Program-made: the position numbers and the translations under genes | The notes under the pieces: model-generated | Database searches by the model: none | Seen by the model: the letters and a program-made list of their open reading frames with translations, nothing else | What the model was told of the DNA's origin: nothing | Assembly: GCA_041389525.1 (NCBI GenBank) | Contig: JAWKRR010000004.1 | Location: 62,001 to 126,000 of the forward strand | DNA: 64,000 nucleotides | Reading direction: 5' to 3' | Source of the DNA: JACKFB01 sp041389525 | Lineage (GTDB): Bacteria; Myxococcota_A; UBA9042; PHBI01; JACKFB01 | Shown here: positions 33,744 to 43,141 of the stretch, in pieces | Layout: the number at the start of each line of letters is the position of its first letter | Numbering within the stretch: position 1 is the first letter of the stretch

Positions 33744-36358
33744 TGCGCTTCGGCGCGCTCGTCGGGGTCGCGCTGACGGTCGGTGGAGTCTCGTGGGCCG
33801 CGGAGCCGCCTCCCGCCCCCGCGGCAGACGCTGCCTCGGCGCGCGCAGCGCTTCAGGCGTGGAGGCTCGGCGAGGCTGAGGCGATCCTTGGGCGCCTGCC
33901 GGACAGCGCCGACGCGACCGCCGTTCAGCTCCTCCGGGGTCGGCTGGAGTTTCAGCGCAGCCGCTACGACGCGGTGATCTCTCGGCTCTCGTCGGTCGTC
34001 GCCGCCCACCCGGAGGCGTTCGAGGCGCGGGTGCTGCTGGGCGAAGCGCTGCTCGCCCGCGGCGAGAAGGCACGCGCTGTCGACGTGTTGGACCCGATGG
34101 CGACCGAGTACACCGAGGGCCGCGTGACCGGCGCCCGGGACCTCATGTGGTTGGCCATGGGGCTGTGGCTGACGGACTATCCGAAGAACGCCAACCAGAT
34201 ATTCGCTGAGGCGCTGGGCAAGGACGCCCGCCTGCACGAGGCCCGCGTCGCTTGGGCGGACCTCTTCGTCGACAAGTACAACTTCAAGGACGCCGACCTG
34301 CTCTACTTGGAAGTGCTGAAGGCGGAGCCGACCCACACGAGCGCGCTGCTGGGGCGCGCGCGGATCGACATCCTCAGCGACCGCGACCTGGTCAGCGCTC
34401 GGGACAAGGCGACCAGCATCCTCGCCACGGCGCCAGAGCACGTCCCTGCCCACAACCTGCTGGCGTTGCTCGACTTGCACGGCGACGCGCCCGCCGAGGC
34501 GACGCGGCGCCTCACCGACGAGAGCCTGCGCATCGCGCCCGACGACCTCGACGCCATCGCGCTGCTGGGCGCGGCCGCGGCGCTCGCCGACGACTCCCGC
34601 GCCTTCGCCGCCGCCGAGAAGCGCGCCCTGGCCGTCAATCCACGAAACGCCCCCTTCTACACCACGGTCAGCGAGCACCTCTCGCGCGTCCACCGCTACG
34701 CCGAGGCGGCCGCGCTGGACCGCAAGGCCATCGCGCTCGACCCCGAGCACTACAAGGCCTACGCCAACCTCGGCATCGGGATGTCGCGGCTGGGCGACGA
34801 CGCGCAGGCCAAGGTCTGGCTTGAGCAGGCCTTCTCGGGCGACCCGTATGACGTCCGCACCTTCAATATCCTGGACCAGTTCTACGACGGCCCCATCGCG
34901 AAATACCGCTGGGTCGACGTCGGGCCCATGCGCCTGCGCGTCCACGAGACCGAGCAAGCCGTGCTCTCGCGCTACGTCCCGGGCTTGATGACCGAGGCCT
35001 ACACCCACCTGGCGAAGAAGTACGGTGTGCGCCCCGACCCGCCGGTTCACGTCGAGCTGTATCCAGACCCGCAGCTCTTCGCCGTGCGCTCGGTGGGCCT
35101 GCCGAATCTCGCCGCCCACGGCATCTGCTTCGGCCACGTGGTGACCGCGCGCTCGCCGACGCCCGGCGACTTCAACTGGGCCGAGGTGATCTGGCACGAG
35201 CTGAGCCACGTCTTCCACATCCACCTGTCCCGCAGCCGCGTGCCGCGTTGGTTCACCGAGGGGCTCGCCGTCTACGAGGCGACCGAGGGGCGCCCGGAGT
35301 GGCGCCGCGAGATGGACGACACGCTGCTGGCGTGGCGCCGCGCTGGCAGCCTGCGCGGCATCGCCGACTTCGACCTGGCCTTCACCCAGGCGCGCTCGCT
35401 GGATGCGATCGTGCTGGCCTACTACCACGCGTACCGGGTGGCCGAGTTCATCGACACGACGTTCGGGACCAAGCGCCTCAAGCGTATGCTCGAGCTGTGG
35501 GGCCAAAAGAAGAAGACGGATGCTGTCTTCTCGGAGGCTTTGGGCGTCCCCGACCTCGCCGAGTTCGACCGCCGCTTCCTGGCGTGGCTGGACGCAAAGC
35601 TGGCGCATCTCTCCGGCAGCTTCCGCCTCGACCCGGGCCTGAGCGCCGCGGACGCCGAGTCCCTCGAGGCCGCCGCCGCCGCCGCGCCCGATGACGCCGC
35701 AGCCCAGGCGAAGGCCGCGGTCGCGTGGTTCGGGCGGCAAGACGGCGCCCGCGCCGGGCAGCGGGCCGACGCGGCGCTCGAGATCGCGCCTGACCAACCC
35801 CAGGCGCTGCTGGTTCGGGCGTACCTGCGCGAGAAGAGCGGCGACGCCGACGCCGCGCGGAAGGGCGCCGAACGGCTCCTCGCCACAGGCCACGACGGGG
35901 TCGGGGTGCGCGCGCTGCTCGCCCGGTTGGCCGTCGGCGCCAAGGACCCGGCCGCCGCCGCGGCCCACCTCGAGCGCGCGGTGGCCATCGACCCGCAGGC
36001 CGGCGAACTGGTCTACAAGCTCATCGGCCTCTACGACACGCTCGGCCGCGCCGACGACGCGTGGCGCTGGCGGCGCCAGATGGCCACGCTGGATCAGGGG
36101 TCGATCGGCCTGGTGACCGCGCTGCTCGAAGGTGCTGAGGCGCACGGCGCGTCCCGTGACGACATCGACCGCTGGGGCGAGCTCGGCAACCACATCGCGC
36201 CCTTCGACCTCGCCCACCACCTCCGCTTTGCCCGCGCGCTCCGTCGGTTCGGCCAGACCCAGCGCGCCGCCTTCGAGGCCTCGACCGCGCTGATTCTCGA
36301 CCCGGACAACGCGGAGGCGAAGGCCCTCGGCGGCACCGCGCCGCCGCCTCCTCCCTGA
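33719..36358 (+). CDS. TPR protein with peptidase-MA-like metalloprotease domain
   Basis: An 879-residue exported protein. ATG 33719 gives a basic start MDDRRRSVVRFGALVGVALT before a hydrophobic stretch and AEPPPAP; GTG 33743 is an alternative. Residues ~40-380 are TPR-like pairs (for example RAALQAWRLGEAEAILGRLP and AALDRKAIALDPEHYKAYAN). A gluzincin-like domain follows at ~400-640 with HELSH at 493-497 in VIWHELSHVFHIHLS and then RWFTEGLAVYEA, the pattern of the peptidase MA family. Residues ~660-870 return to TPRs. The HExxH and downstream EGLA Glu are intact, so it may be an active zinc protease. Co-translated with the NTF2-like lipoprotein. Confidence 0.9.
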   Translation: MDDRRRSVVRFGALVGVALTVGGVSWAAEPPPAPAADAASARAALQAWRLGEAEAILGRLPDSADATAVQLLRGRLEFQRSRYDAVISRLSSVVAAHPEAFEARVLLGEALLARGEKARAVDVLDPMATEYTEGRVTGARDLMWLAMGLWLTDYPKNANQIFAEALGKDARLHEARVAWADLFVDKYNFKDADLLYLEVLKAEPTHTSALLGRARIDILSDRDLVSARDKATSILATAPEHVPAHNLLALLDLHGDAPAEATRRLTDESLRIAPDDLDAIALLGAAAALADDSRAFAAAEKRALAVNPRNAPFYTTVSEHLSRVHRYAEAAALDRKAIALDPEHYKAYANLGIGMSRLGDDAQAKVWLEQAFSGDPYDVRTFNILDQFYDGPIAKYRWVDVGPMRLRVHETEQAVLSRYVPGLMTEAYTHLAKKYGVRPDPPVHVELYPDPQLFAVRSVGLPNLAAHGICFGHVVTARSPTPGDFNWAEVIWHELSHVFHIHLSRSRVPRWFTEGLAVYEATEGRPEWRREMDDTLLAWRRAGSLRGIADFDLAFTQARSLDAIVLAYYHAYRVAEFIDTTFGTKRLKRMLELWGQKKKTDAVFSEALGVPDLAEFDRRFLAWLDAKLAHLSGSFRLDPGLSAADAESLEAAAAAAPDDAAAQAKAAVAWFGRQDGARAGQRADAALEIAPDQPQALLVRAYLREKSGDADAARKGAERLLATGHDGVGVRALLARLAVGAKDPAAAAAHLERAVAIDPQAGELVYKLIGLYDTLGRADDAWRWRRQMATLDQGSIGLVTALLEGAEAHGASRDDIDRWGELGNHIAPFDLAHHLRFARALRRFGQTQRAAFEASTALILDPDNAEAKALGGTAPPPPP

Positions 36359-36385
36359 AGGTACGCCGCCTGCGCTTTCCGCTCG

Positions 36386-36414
36386 TGCGATTGCCAACGG
36401 GCCCGTGCTAGCCT
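36386..36414 (+). promoter_or_regulatory. Weak putative promoter of the phosphoesterase gene
   Basis: TAGCCT at 36409-36414 matches the recurrent TAG-type -10. The -35 at 17-bp spacing (TGCGAT, 36386-36391) is weak, and TTGCCA at 36391 is too close. Confidence 0.3.
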
Positions 36415-36439
36415 CCGTCTGCCGATTCTGGAGGCCCAC

Positions 36440-38203
36440 ATGCTGCGCAAGTTCCTCGTCGTTTGGTCGCTCCTCGCCCTGCTCGCCCCCGCCGCCACGG
36501 CCTCAGCACCGAAGTTCGTCCGCGTCTCGTGGACCGACATCGACACCGCGCGCACCGCCGCCGTGACCTGGAACACCGACAGCCTGGCTGACCCCAGCAC
36601 GATCGAGTACGGCACCACGAAGAGCTACGGCCAGACCGCCGAGGGCACGGCGTTCAAGGCCAACGGCAGCCTCGGGATCATCCACGAGGTCTCGCTGACG
36701 GGCTTGGAGCCTTCGACGACCTACCACTACCGCGTCGGTGGCGCCGGGGTGTGGAGCGCGCCTTCGACCTTCCGCACCGGGCCCAAGGACGGCTGCGAGC
36801 CCATGCGCTTCGTCGCACTCGGCGACAATCGCTCCGACGACGACAAGGGCGCCAGCCCGCACTGGAACCCCATCCTGAACGAGGCGCTCGCGAAGGAGCC
36901 GGCCTTCATCCTCAACACGGGCGACCTCGTCCGCGACGGCGCCAAGGACGCCCAGTGGCTGCACTTCCTCGAGGCCACCGGCGCCGGCGTCGCCCACACG
37001 CCGCTGATGCCGTCCATCGGCAACCACGACGACGACAAGGTCGAAGGCGACGCGGCGACCTACAACCAGATCTTCTCACTGCCGCGAAACGAGGACACCG
37101 GCTCTGAGGACTACTATTTCTTCATCCACGGCGACGCGATCTTCGCCGCCATCTCCTCGGTGACCTTCACCGGCGGCAGCACGAAGTTCGCCGAGCAGGC
37201 GGCGTGGCTGGACAAGGTGTTCACCGAGCACCCCAAGAAGTGGAAGTTCGTCTTCTTCCACTACCCGCCCTACACCGGCAGCATCGACTTCTTCGGGCTG
37301 GCCGAGCTGGCCCACCCGTCCAATGAGCAGGGCCAGAACGCCGCGCTGGTGCCGATCTTCGACAAGCACCACGTCGACATCGTCTTCAACGGCCACAACC
37401 ACTTCTACCAGCGCTTCGAGCCCATGTGCTGCGGCGGCGCGTCCGACAACGGCAACCCCACGGGCGACCCGGAGACCGGGACCACCTACATCGTGACCGG
37501 CGGCGCGGGCGCGCTGACCTACGACCTCTCCATCCTCAACCTCGACCTGTGCCCCATCCTCAACCTCAAGAAGGGGGCGGTGGCCTGCAGCGGCCTGCAC
37601 CACTTCGTGAGCGTGGACATCGACGGCCTGGACCTCGTCGGGCGCGTCTACAGCACGGCGAACCAGCTGCTCGGCGCCGACCCCAAGAACGTGAAGCTCA
37701 TCGACGAGTTCGAGATACACAAGTCGGGTCCGGCGCCCAAATGCGACGCCCCGGTCGCCGATCCGGGGCCCGACGCGGGTGGGCCCGCGGACGCCGGCCC
37801 CACCGATGTCGCCGACACCACCAGCCCTGACGCGGGCGCCGAGGTCGTCGATTCGCCTGATACCATCGAGGAGATCGCCGATACCGCCGACGCAGCGCCG
37901 TCCGAGGTCGGCCCGACGGACACCGCCTCCGAGACGACGGTGGCGCCCGACACCACGCAGCCGACGCCCGACACGACGCCGACGGCCGACCTGCCCGCGC
38001 CCACCCCAGACCATGGCGGCACCATCCCCGGCACGGGCGACGCGGTCATCAGCACGCCCGACACGACGACGGGCGCCGAGACCAAGAGCGAGACCAGCAG
38101 CGGCTGCGCGGGTGGCGGCGGCCCCACCGATCCGTGGGCCGGACTGGCGCTGGGCCTGCTGGCCCTCGGCGCGAGCCTGCGGCGGCGTCGCGCGCTGGCC
38201 TGA
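36440..38203 (+). CDS. Purple-acid-phosphatase-like metallophosphoesterase with MYXO-CTERM-like tail
   Basis: A 587-residue surface phosphoesterase. The signal peptide is ~1-22. A fibronectin-like N-terminal domain (VSWTDIDTARTAAVTWNTD to YHYRVGG) precedes the calcineurin-like catalytic domain. Its metal motifs are LGDNRSDD, NTGDLVRDG, IGNHDDDK, FFHYPPY and FNGHNHFYQR, so all five blocks are present. Residues ~435-555 are an Asp/Pro/Thr-rich linker. The C-terminus is a sorting signal: SGCAGGGGPTDPWAG with one Cys, a hydrophobic span LALGLLALGASL and an RRRR end, as in MYXO-CTERM proteins that are processed and anchored at the surface. It stops 7 bp from a convergent gene. Confidence 0.92.
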   Translation: MLRKFLVVWSLLALLAPAATASAPKFVRVSWTDIDTARTAAVTWNTDSLADPSTIEYGTTKSYGQTAEGTAFKANGSLGIIHEVSLTGLEPSTTYHYRVGGAGVWSAPSTFRTGPKDGCEPMRFVALGDNRSDDDKGASPHWNPILNEALAKEPAFILNTGDLVRDGAKDAQWLHFLEATGAGVAHTPLMPSIGNHDDDKVEGDAATYNQIFSLPRNEDTGSEDYYFFIHGDAIFAAISSVTFTGGSTKFAEQAAWLDKVFTEHPKKWKFVFFHYPPYTGSIDFFGLAELAHPSNEQGQNAALVPIFDKHHVDIVFNGHNHFYQRFEPMCCGGASDNGNPTGDPETGTTYIVTGGAGALTYDLSILNLDLCPILNLKKGAVACSGLHHFVSVDIDGLDLVGRVYSTANQLLGADPKNVKLIDEFEIHKSGPAPKCDAPVADPGPDAGGPADAGPTDVADTTSPDAGAEVVDSPDTIEEIADTADAAPSEVGPTDTASETTVAPDTTQPTPDTTPTADLPAPTPDHGGTIPGTGDAVISTPDTTTGAETKSETSSGCAGGGGPTDPWAGLALGLLALGASLRRRRALA

Positions 38204-38210
38204 CGCTCGG

Positions 38211-39374
38211 CTAGAGCCCCTGAATCTTCGTCAGGATCTCGCGCATGATCTCCGACGTGCCGCCGCCGATGGTGATGAGGCGGGTGTCGCGCCACGCGCG
38301 GCTGATCTCGTACTCCGCCATGTAGCCCGCGCCGCCGTGCAGCTGCATGCAGCGGTCCGTGACCCGGCAGGCCAGCTCGCCGCCGATCAGCTTGGACATC
38401 GTGATCTCGCGGGTCGCGTTCTGACCGCGCACCAGCAGGTCGACGGCGCGGTAGCAAAGCTGGCGCGCCGCCTCGAGCTCGGCCTCGAGCTGGACGATCA
38501 TGTGGCGCACGGTCTGAAAGCCGATGACGGGGCGACCGAAGGCCTTTCGGTCCTTCACGAACTGAATCGTCGCGTCGAGCACCCGCTGAGAGCCCGCGAC
38601 CGACGAGAGCGCGCCGACCAGCCGTTCGCCCTGGAAGTTCTGCATCACGTAGTAAAAGCCTGCGTTCTCGCGGCCTAGCAGGTTCTTCGCCGGGACGCGG
38701 CAGTCTTCAAACGAGATCTCCGCTGTGTCCGAGCAGTGATTCCCAACCTTCTCGAGCTTGTTGGCGACGCGGAAACCCTTGGTGTCCGTGGGGAAGAGGA
38801 TGAGGCTGATGCCCCCGTACCCCGTCGCCCCGGTCCGGACGGCCAGGGTGATGAAGTCGGCGCGGGTGCCGTTGGTGATGTAGGTCTTCGCGCCGTTGAT
38901 GACGTAGTCGTCGCCGTCGCGCCGCGCGGTCGTGTTCAGCGAGGCGACGTCGGAGCCGCAGTCCGGTTCGGTGATGCCGAGGGCGGCGATGGCCTGGCCC
39001 TTGACCGCCGGCATGAGGAAGTTGCGCTTGTGGTAGTCGTCGCCGATCTCGTGGATGACCGGCGTCGCCATGTCGCTCTGAACCAGCAGGGCCATGGTCA
39101 GGCCGGCGAGGCCGCAGTTGACCATCTCCTCGGCGTAGCAGGTGGTGAACCACCAATCGAGGCCTTGGCCGCCGTACTCCTCGGAGACACGGATGCCGAG
39201 CAGCCCGAGATCTGCGGCTTGATTGAAGACCTCGCGGGGGAAGAGGCGCGCGTCTTCCCACGCGTCGGCGTGGGGCTTGAGGTCGCGGAGCGCCCACTCG
39301 CGGACGGTTCTGCGCAGCTGCTCGTGTTCGGGGCCGAATTGGGGGTAGCTGCGATAGCGAACGGCTTGCGACAT
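38211..39374 (-). CDS. Acyl-CoA dehydrogenase
   Basis: A 387-residue FAD enzyme that introduces the alpha-beta double bond in acyl-CoA, working in beta-oxidation or branched-chain amino-acid breakdown with electron-transfer flavoprotein. ATG 39374 has GGAGG upstream. Family marks are RVSEEYGGQGLDW, LGITEPDCGSDVA, YVINGAKTYITNG, a FAD/ETF region KAFGRPVIGFQTVRHM, QLHGGAGYMAEYEISRAWRD and the final TIGGGTSEIMREILTK. Glu in the YMAEYEISR region probably supplies the catalytic base. It stands alone here, with no other fatty-acid gene in the window, so chain-length preference is unknown. Confidence 0.94.
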   Translation of the reverse strand: MSQAVRYRSYPQFGPEHEQLRRTVREWALRDLKPHADAWEDARLFPREVFNQAADLGLLGIRVSEEYGGQGLDWWFTTCYAEEMVNCGLAGLTMALLVQSDMATPVIHEIGDDYHKRNFLMPAVKGQAIAALGITEPDCGSDVASLNTTARRDGDDYVINGAKTYITNGTRADFITLAVRTGATGYGGISLILFPTDTKGFRVANKLEKVGNHCSDTAEISFEDCRVPAKNLLGRENAGFYYVMQNFQGERLVGALSSVAGSQRVLDATIQFVKDRKAFGRPVIGFQTVRHMIVQLEAELEAARQLCYRAVDLLVRGQNATREITMSKLIGGELACRVTDRCMQLHGGAGYMAEYEISRAWRDTRLITIGGGTSEIMREILTKIQGL

Positions 39375-39485
39375 CGGGGGCCTCCGGGGGTCGAACTCCG
39401 GGCACGATACTCTGCCGCCGGAGAGGGGGGCAAGGCGGCGCCGGCGGGCTCGCGCAGGTGCCCGGAACCCTTTGGAGGTTCGGGG

Positions 39486-39612
39486 TTTCCCACAAGTTTT
39501 CCACAGGGCAGGTCCTGAACGGACCTCACCCGTTGGGCGTGGAAGCATGCGGACCACCGAGACCAAGCGCCTCAAGCGCGCGCCGGGGTTTTCCACAGAG
39601 AGCTGTGGAGAA
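39486..39612. other. Cluster of DnaA-box-like 9-mers in a 561-bp gap
   Basis: The gap 39375-39935 has no convincing gene. It contains TTTCCCACA (39486-39494), TTTTCCACA (39497-39505), TTTTCCACA (39589-39597) and the reverse TGTGGAGAA (39604-39612). The last two form an inverted repeat TTTTCCACAG-AGAG-CTGTGGAGAA. The exact DnaA consensus is TTATCCACA, so three differ at one position. A small hairpin AGGTCC-TGAAC-GGACCT lies at 39510-39526. The rest of the gap shows nothing clear. Confidence 0.35.
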
Positions 39613-39935
39613 CTCGACGCCTTGTACAGGCCCATGGAGCGGCGATGGGGGGCTTGTAGCGGACCCCGCCGGAGGGGGTCAAGGCTGCACGAGCCGAGGG
39701 GGCGGGAATTTTGACAAGTGTTGGAAACTACGGGGTTAACGCTGCAGGGCGCCAAACTTGGGCCGGAGCGTCACGATTTCGCGGGGTTGGGCGCCAGTTC
39801 GTGGAATTCGGCGGCGGCGTAGGGGCAGGGGAGGGCGCGACGGGGCGGCGGGCGCGATCGCGGCGGGGTGGGCGAAGGGCTGGCCGGCCGCAACGGCTGG
39901 GTCACGAGACTCGGCGCAGCGGGTGCCCCAAACGC

Positions 39936-41006
39936 TCAGGGGACCAGCCCCAAGCTCGCGCCCTCGCGTCCCGGCGGCGCCGTGATGGCGGCCAGCAGGC
40001 GCTCAAGGGAGAGCTGCGGGTTGATGTTCCGCCTGAGGATGCCGCGCTCCGTCTCGTCGACCAGCGCGATGCGGTGCAGCAGCGCCTCGGTGCCGAAGCG
40101 TTCGGCGAGCGGCCGGACGACGCTCTCGAGGAGGTGCGGATGAGAGAGCCCCATGGTCGCGGCCGCTGACTCGCGGACGAGCAGGGCGTCTCGGAAGACC
40201 CGACGCAGCACCTCAAAGACCGTGGGCAGCGCGCTCTTGTCCTCGAGAAAGGTCGCGGCGAGCTCGAAGGCTGCGCCGGCGGACCCCGACGCGGCGACCA
40301 GGCGGGCCAGCAGCTCGTCGCGCTTCTGCATCACCGGATCTTCGATGAGGCGCAACGCCGCGCCGACGCTGCCGTCCGACAGCGGGGCGACCCGGGCGAC
40401 GTCTGCCCCCTCTGCCGTGCCGAGGTTCAGCAGCGCGCTGGAGACCTCGGCCTCGCGCAGCCGCCCGAAGCCCACGCGCTGACAGCGTGATCGGATGGTG
40501 ATGAGCAGCGCGTCCGGCTGACTGGAGACCAGGATGAAGCGGGTGCGCGAGGGTGGTTCTTCGAGGGTCTTGAGCAGGGCGTTGCCGGCCTCGACCGTCA
40601 GCGCCTCAGCGGGATCGATGAGGACGTAGCGGTAGGCGGCCTCGATGGGCGGGAAGGGGACCACGCGCAACAGCTCGCGGACGGGCTCGATCTTCACGGC
40701 GCGGCTGGTGCCTTCTGGCGCCAAGACGATGAGATCGGGCGGCGGCTGGGCGTTGGCGCCCGTGGCGTACGCGTGGATGTGGCGGCACCAGCGGCAGCTC
40801 CCGCAGCCGTCGAGTCGGCGGCCTGCGGCGTCTCGCGGCGCGTCGCCTGTGCAACCGACCAGCGCGATGAAGCTCAGCGCGACGCGGCGCTTGCCGACGC
40901 CGTCGGGGCCGGCGAAGAGCAGGGCGTGATGCACCGTGTCGGCCGCCACGGCGGCGACGAGGGATTCGATGACTCGGGCGTGACCCACGGTAGAGGCGAG
41001 CAGCAT
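39936..41006 (-). CDS. holB: DNA polymerase III delta-prime subunit
   Basis: A 356-residue clamp-loader subunit that helps open and load the sliding clamp. The degenerate P-loop is GPDGVGKRR, where the usual Ser/Thr is Arg, as expected for a non-hydrolysing delta-prime. A zinc-binding module is CGSCRWCRH preceded by another Cys (VGCTGD). Also present are the family's YVLIDPAEALTVEAGNALLK, LEEPPSRTRFILVSS and IRSRCQRVGF (SRC motif). The C-terminal collar ends in NPQLSLERLLAAI. The length is typical (~330-360). No tmk or tatD neighbour is present; the promoter region lies at 41007-41213. Confidence 0.93.
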   Translation of the reverse strand: MLLASTVGHARVIESLVAAVAADTVHHALLFAGPDGVGKRRVALSFIALVGCTGDAPRDAAGRRLDGCGSCRWCRHIHAYATGANAQPPPDLIVLAPEGTSRAVKIEPVRELLRVVPFPPIEAAYRYVLIDPAEALTVEAGNALLKTLEEPPSRTRFILVSSQPDALLITIRSRCQRVGFGRLREAEVSSALLNLGTAEGADVARVAPLSDGSVGAALRLIEDPVMQKRDELLARLVAASGSAGAAFELAATFLEDKSALPTVFEVLRRVFRDALLVRESAAATMGLSHPHLLESVVRPLAERFGTEALLHRIALVDETERGILRRNINPQLSLERLLAAITAPPGREGASLGLVP

Positions 41007-41213
41007 GATGCGGCGACCATAGAGCAGGCGGAGGGCGTCGCGCTAGCGGGTGTCTGCGCCGGGCGGCGTCTGGAGCCGGGCCTTGGCGGCGGCGTGGGCC
41101 GAGGAGGCGCCGGGCGAGCGAAATAGTTGGCTGTCTTTGATGGTTTAGGCGACTGGCCCGCCGCAGGTCCGCGCCGGTAGCGGAACCGGTGTCATCCGAT
41201 TAGGCTTCAACTC

Positions 41214-43025
41214 ATGTCGATGCATCACTCGCTCCGCGCGCTGGCTGTTGGTTTCCTGCTACTCGCGCCCCCCGCGCTGGCCGTGCGGCCCGTGGCCATC
41301 CCGCCGCGCGGGCCGGCGCCGCCGCTGCCCGCGCCGACGCCGGTCGACCCCGAGGCGCCGCTGCCGGCCTCGGCCGCGGCGATCCACAGCAACCCGGACA
41401 GCTACGTCGTGCCGGAGCAGTGGCGCGAATCCGCGCGGGCGCTGGTGGAGCCAGGCGATTCCGGGCTTCCGGGCGGTCTGGAGCTGGAGGAGGTCGAGCT
41501 TGGCAACCGCATCCGCGCGACCTATCGCGGCGAGGCGGGCGAGCTGAAGGTGGACGTCGTCGCGCCCGCGGTGGCGGGGGGGGGCGCGGCCTGGAGTGGC
41601 GAGCGCTTGGCCCTGGTGGTCGTGAGCTCGACGTTGTCGGATGACGCGCGGAAGGCGGCGCTGGCGCGAGTGGTCGAGCTGCTCAAGGGGCGCGAGCTGG
41701 CTTGGAGCTGGTTTCGGCGCGCGCCCGGGCACGCGGCGCGCGACACCGCGCGGGAGGCGGCGACCTTGGCGATGCGCGAGGCACGGCGGCTGGCGTGGCT
41801 GGGCCAGGCGGACGCCGCGAAGGCGGCCGTGGAGGGCGTGCTGCGTGACGCCACGGACCCGCTGCCCCTCCTCCTAGAGGGTGCGCGAATCCTGCACCGC
41901 GCCGGAGCGCTCGAGGCGTCCACGGCGCTGGGCGAGCAGGCGGCCGCGCTGGCGACGCAGGCCGTGACGACCGGCGCGTCCACTCTCGACGCCCACGGGC
42001 GCGACCGTCTCCGCGTGGCGATCGCCATGGGGACCGCGCTCGCGGGGGAGGCCTCAAAAGCTGAGGAGATGACTCGCGATCTGCTGCGTCGCCCGTCGGT
42101 GGCTTGCGAGGCTGCGCGGGTCGCCGAGGAGCTGGATCGCGTAGGCGCGCTCGCCGAGGCGGCCATGGTCGCGGCCGCGGCCGTGGCGCTGGACCCGACC
42201 TGTGACCACGCGTGGGCCATCGGCGTCGACGTCGCGCGTCATCGGGGGGACGCCGCCGACGCGGTCCGGATCGGCGAGCAGGCGATCGCCGAGCGTCCTG
42301 TGGTCGTCCTGGCCCGCGCGGCCCTGGCGCGGGCGCTGGTCGACGCGGGCCGGGCGGAGGAGGCGCTGTTGCCGGCGCGAGTCGCCGTGGGCCGCAGCGG
42401 GAGTGCTGCGCCTGTCCTGACCACGCTGGCCTCGATCGCTGCGCGGGGCGTCGCGACGGCGGAGGTGCTCGAGGACTGGTCCGGTCAGGCCGCGCGCTAC
42501 CCCAATGACGCAGGGCGCGTGGCCTTCGGCGCGCTGGCATGCTGGCTGTCCAATGACGCGCAGTGCGCGGCCGACCGGTTCGCGAAGGTGCGCGAGCTCA
42601 ACGGCGGAGACGCGGCGGGCACGCACGCGCTGCAGGCCATGATGCTTGTGGCGGCGGGGCGGCTCGAAGACGCCGCGGCCGCCGAGAAGGCGGGCTGGGC
42701 CGACGCGGAGGTCGACCTCGCGAACGTCGCCGCCGCCGCCGAGGTCGCGGAAGCTCGAGGGGACACCCCGGCCGCTGTCGCCGCGTGGCGGGCGTACCTG
42801 GCGGGTTCGGCCCGCGAGCTCGGCCCGGTGCCCGAGGGGATCGCGCGGTCCAAGCTGCGCGTGCTGACCGGGGAGGGCGCGCCCGCGACGGTCGCGGGTG
42901 CTGACTCGAGCACGGTCCCCGCGTCGGCCCCGGTGCGCGCACCGCTGTGGCCCTGGCTCATCGGTGCGAGCCTCGTCGTCGTGGGGGCCTGGTGGTGGAC
43001 GAGTCGCTCCTCGACCGCGTCATGA
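41214..43025 (+). CDS. Exported TPR protein with C-terminal membrane anchor
   Basis: A 603-residue protein from ATG 41214. The signal peptide is MSMHHSLRALAVGFLLLAPPALA. A Pro-rich stretch (PPRGPAPPLPAPTPVDPEAP) precedes a globular part, and residues ~165-560 are helical, Ala-rich TPR-like repeats (for example RLAWLGQADAAKAAVEGVL and VVLARAALARALVDAGRAEE). The C-terminus has one hydrophobic span, PWLIGASLVVVGAWWW, and a short basic tail, so the protein is probably held in the inner membrane with its repeats in the periplasm. No enzyme motif. It is followed by two small envelope genes on the same strand. Confidence 0.85.
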   Translation: MSMHHSLRALAVGFLLLAPPALAVRPVAIPPRGPAPPLPAPTPVDPEAPLPASAAAIHSNPDSYVVPEQWRESARALVEPGDSGLPGGLELEEVELGNRIRATYRGEAGELKVDVVAPAVAGGGAAWSGERLALVVVSSTLSDDARKAALARVVELLKGRELAWSWFRRAPGHAARDTAREAATLAMREARRLAWLGQADAAKAAVEGVLRDATDPLPLLLEGARILHRAGALEASTALGEQAAALATQAVTTGASTLDAHGRDRLRVAIAMGTALAGEASKAEEMTRDLLRRPSVACEAARVAEELDRVGALAEAAMVAAAAVALDPTCDHAWAIGVDVARHRGDAADAVRIGEQAIAERPVVVLARAALARALVDAGRAEEALLPARVAVGRSGSAAPVLTTLASIAARGVATAEVLEDWSGQAARYPNDAGRVAFGALACWLSNDAQCAADRFAKVRELNGGDAAGTHALQAMMLVAAGRLEDAAAAEKAGWADAEVDLANVAAAAEVAEARGDTPAAVAAWRAYLAGSARELGPVPEGIARSKLRVLTGEGAPATVAGADSSTVPASAPVRAPLWPWLIGASLVVVGAWWWTSRSSTAS

Positions 43026-43141
43026 CACCCGCCCGGCCATCGTTCATGATGGTGCGCGAAATGGTGGGCAGAATGTCGCAGCGCCTCGTCCGTCCACCCA
43101 ACCTCGCCCTGTCTATTTCTCGCTCACACAGAGGCTCGCCC

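Noticed and set aside
33629..36439. 936-codon minus-strand ORF
   Set aside because: Antisense of the TPR/metalloprotease gene, with Leu/Val/Gly-rich low complexity.
39711..39741. TTGACA followed by TTAACG as a promoter in the holB gap
   Set aside because: The spacing is 19 bp and no plus-strand gene follows; the flanking genes are both on the minus strand.
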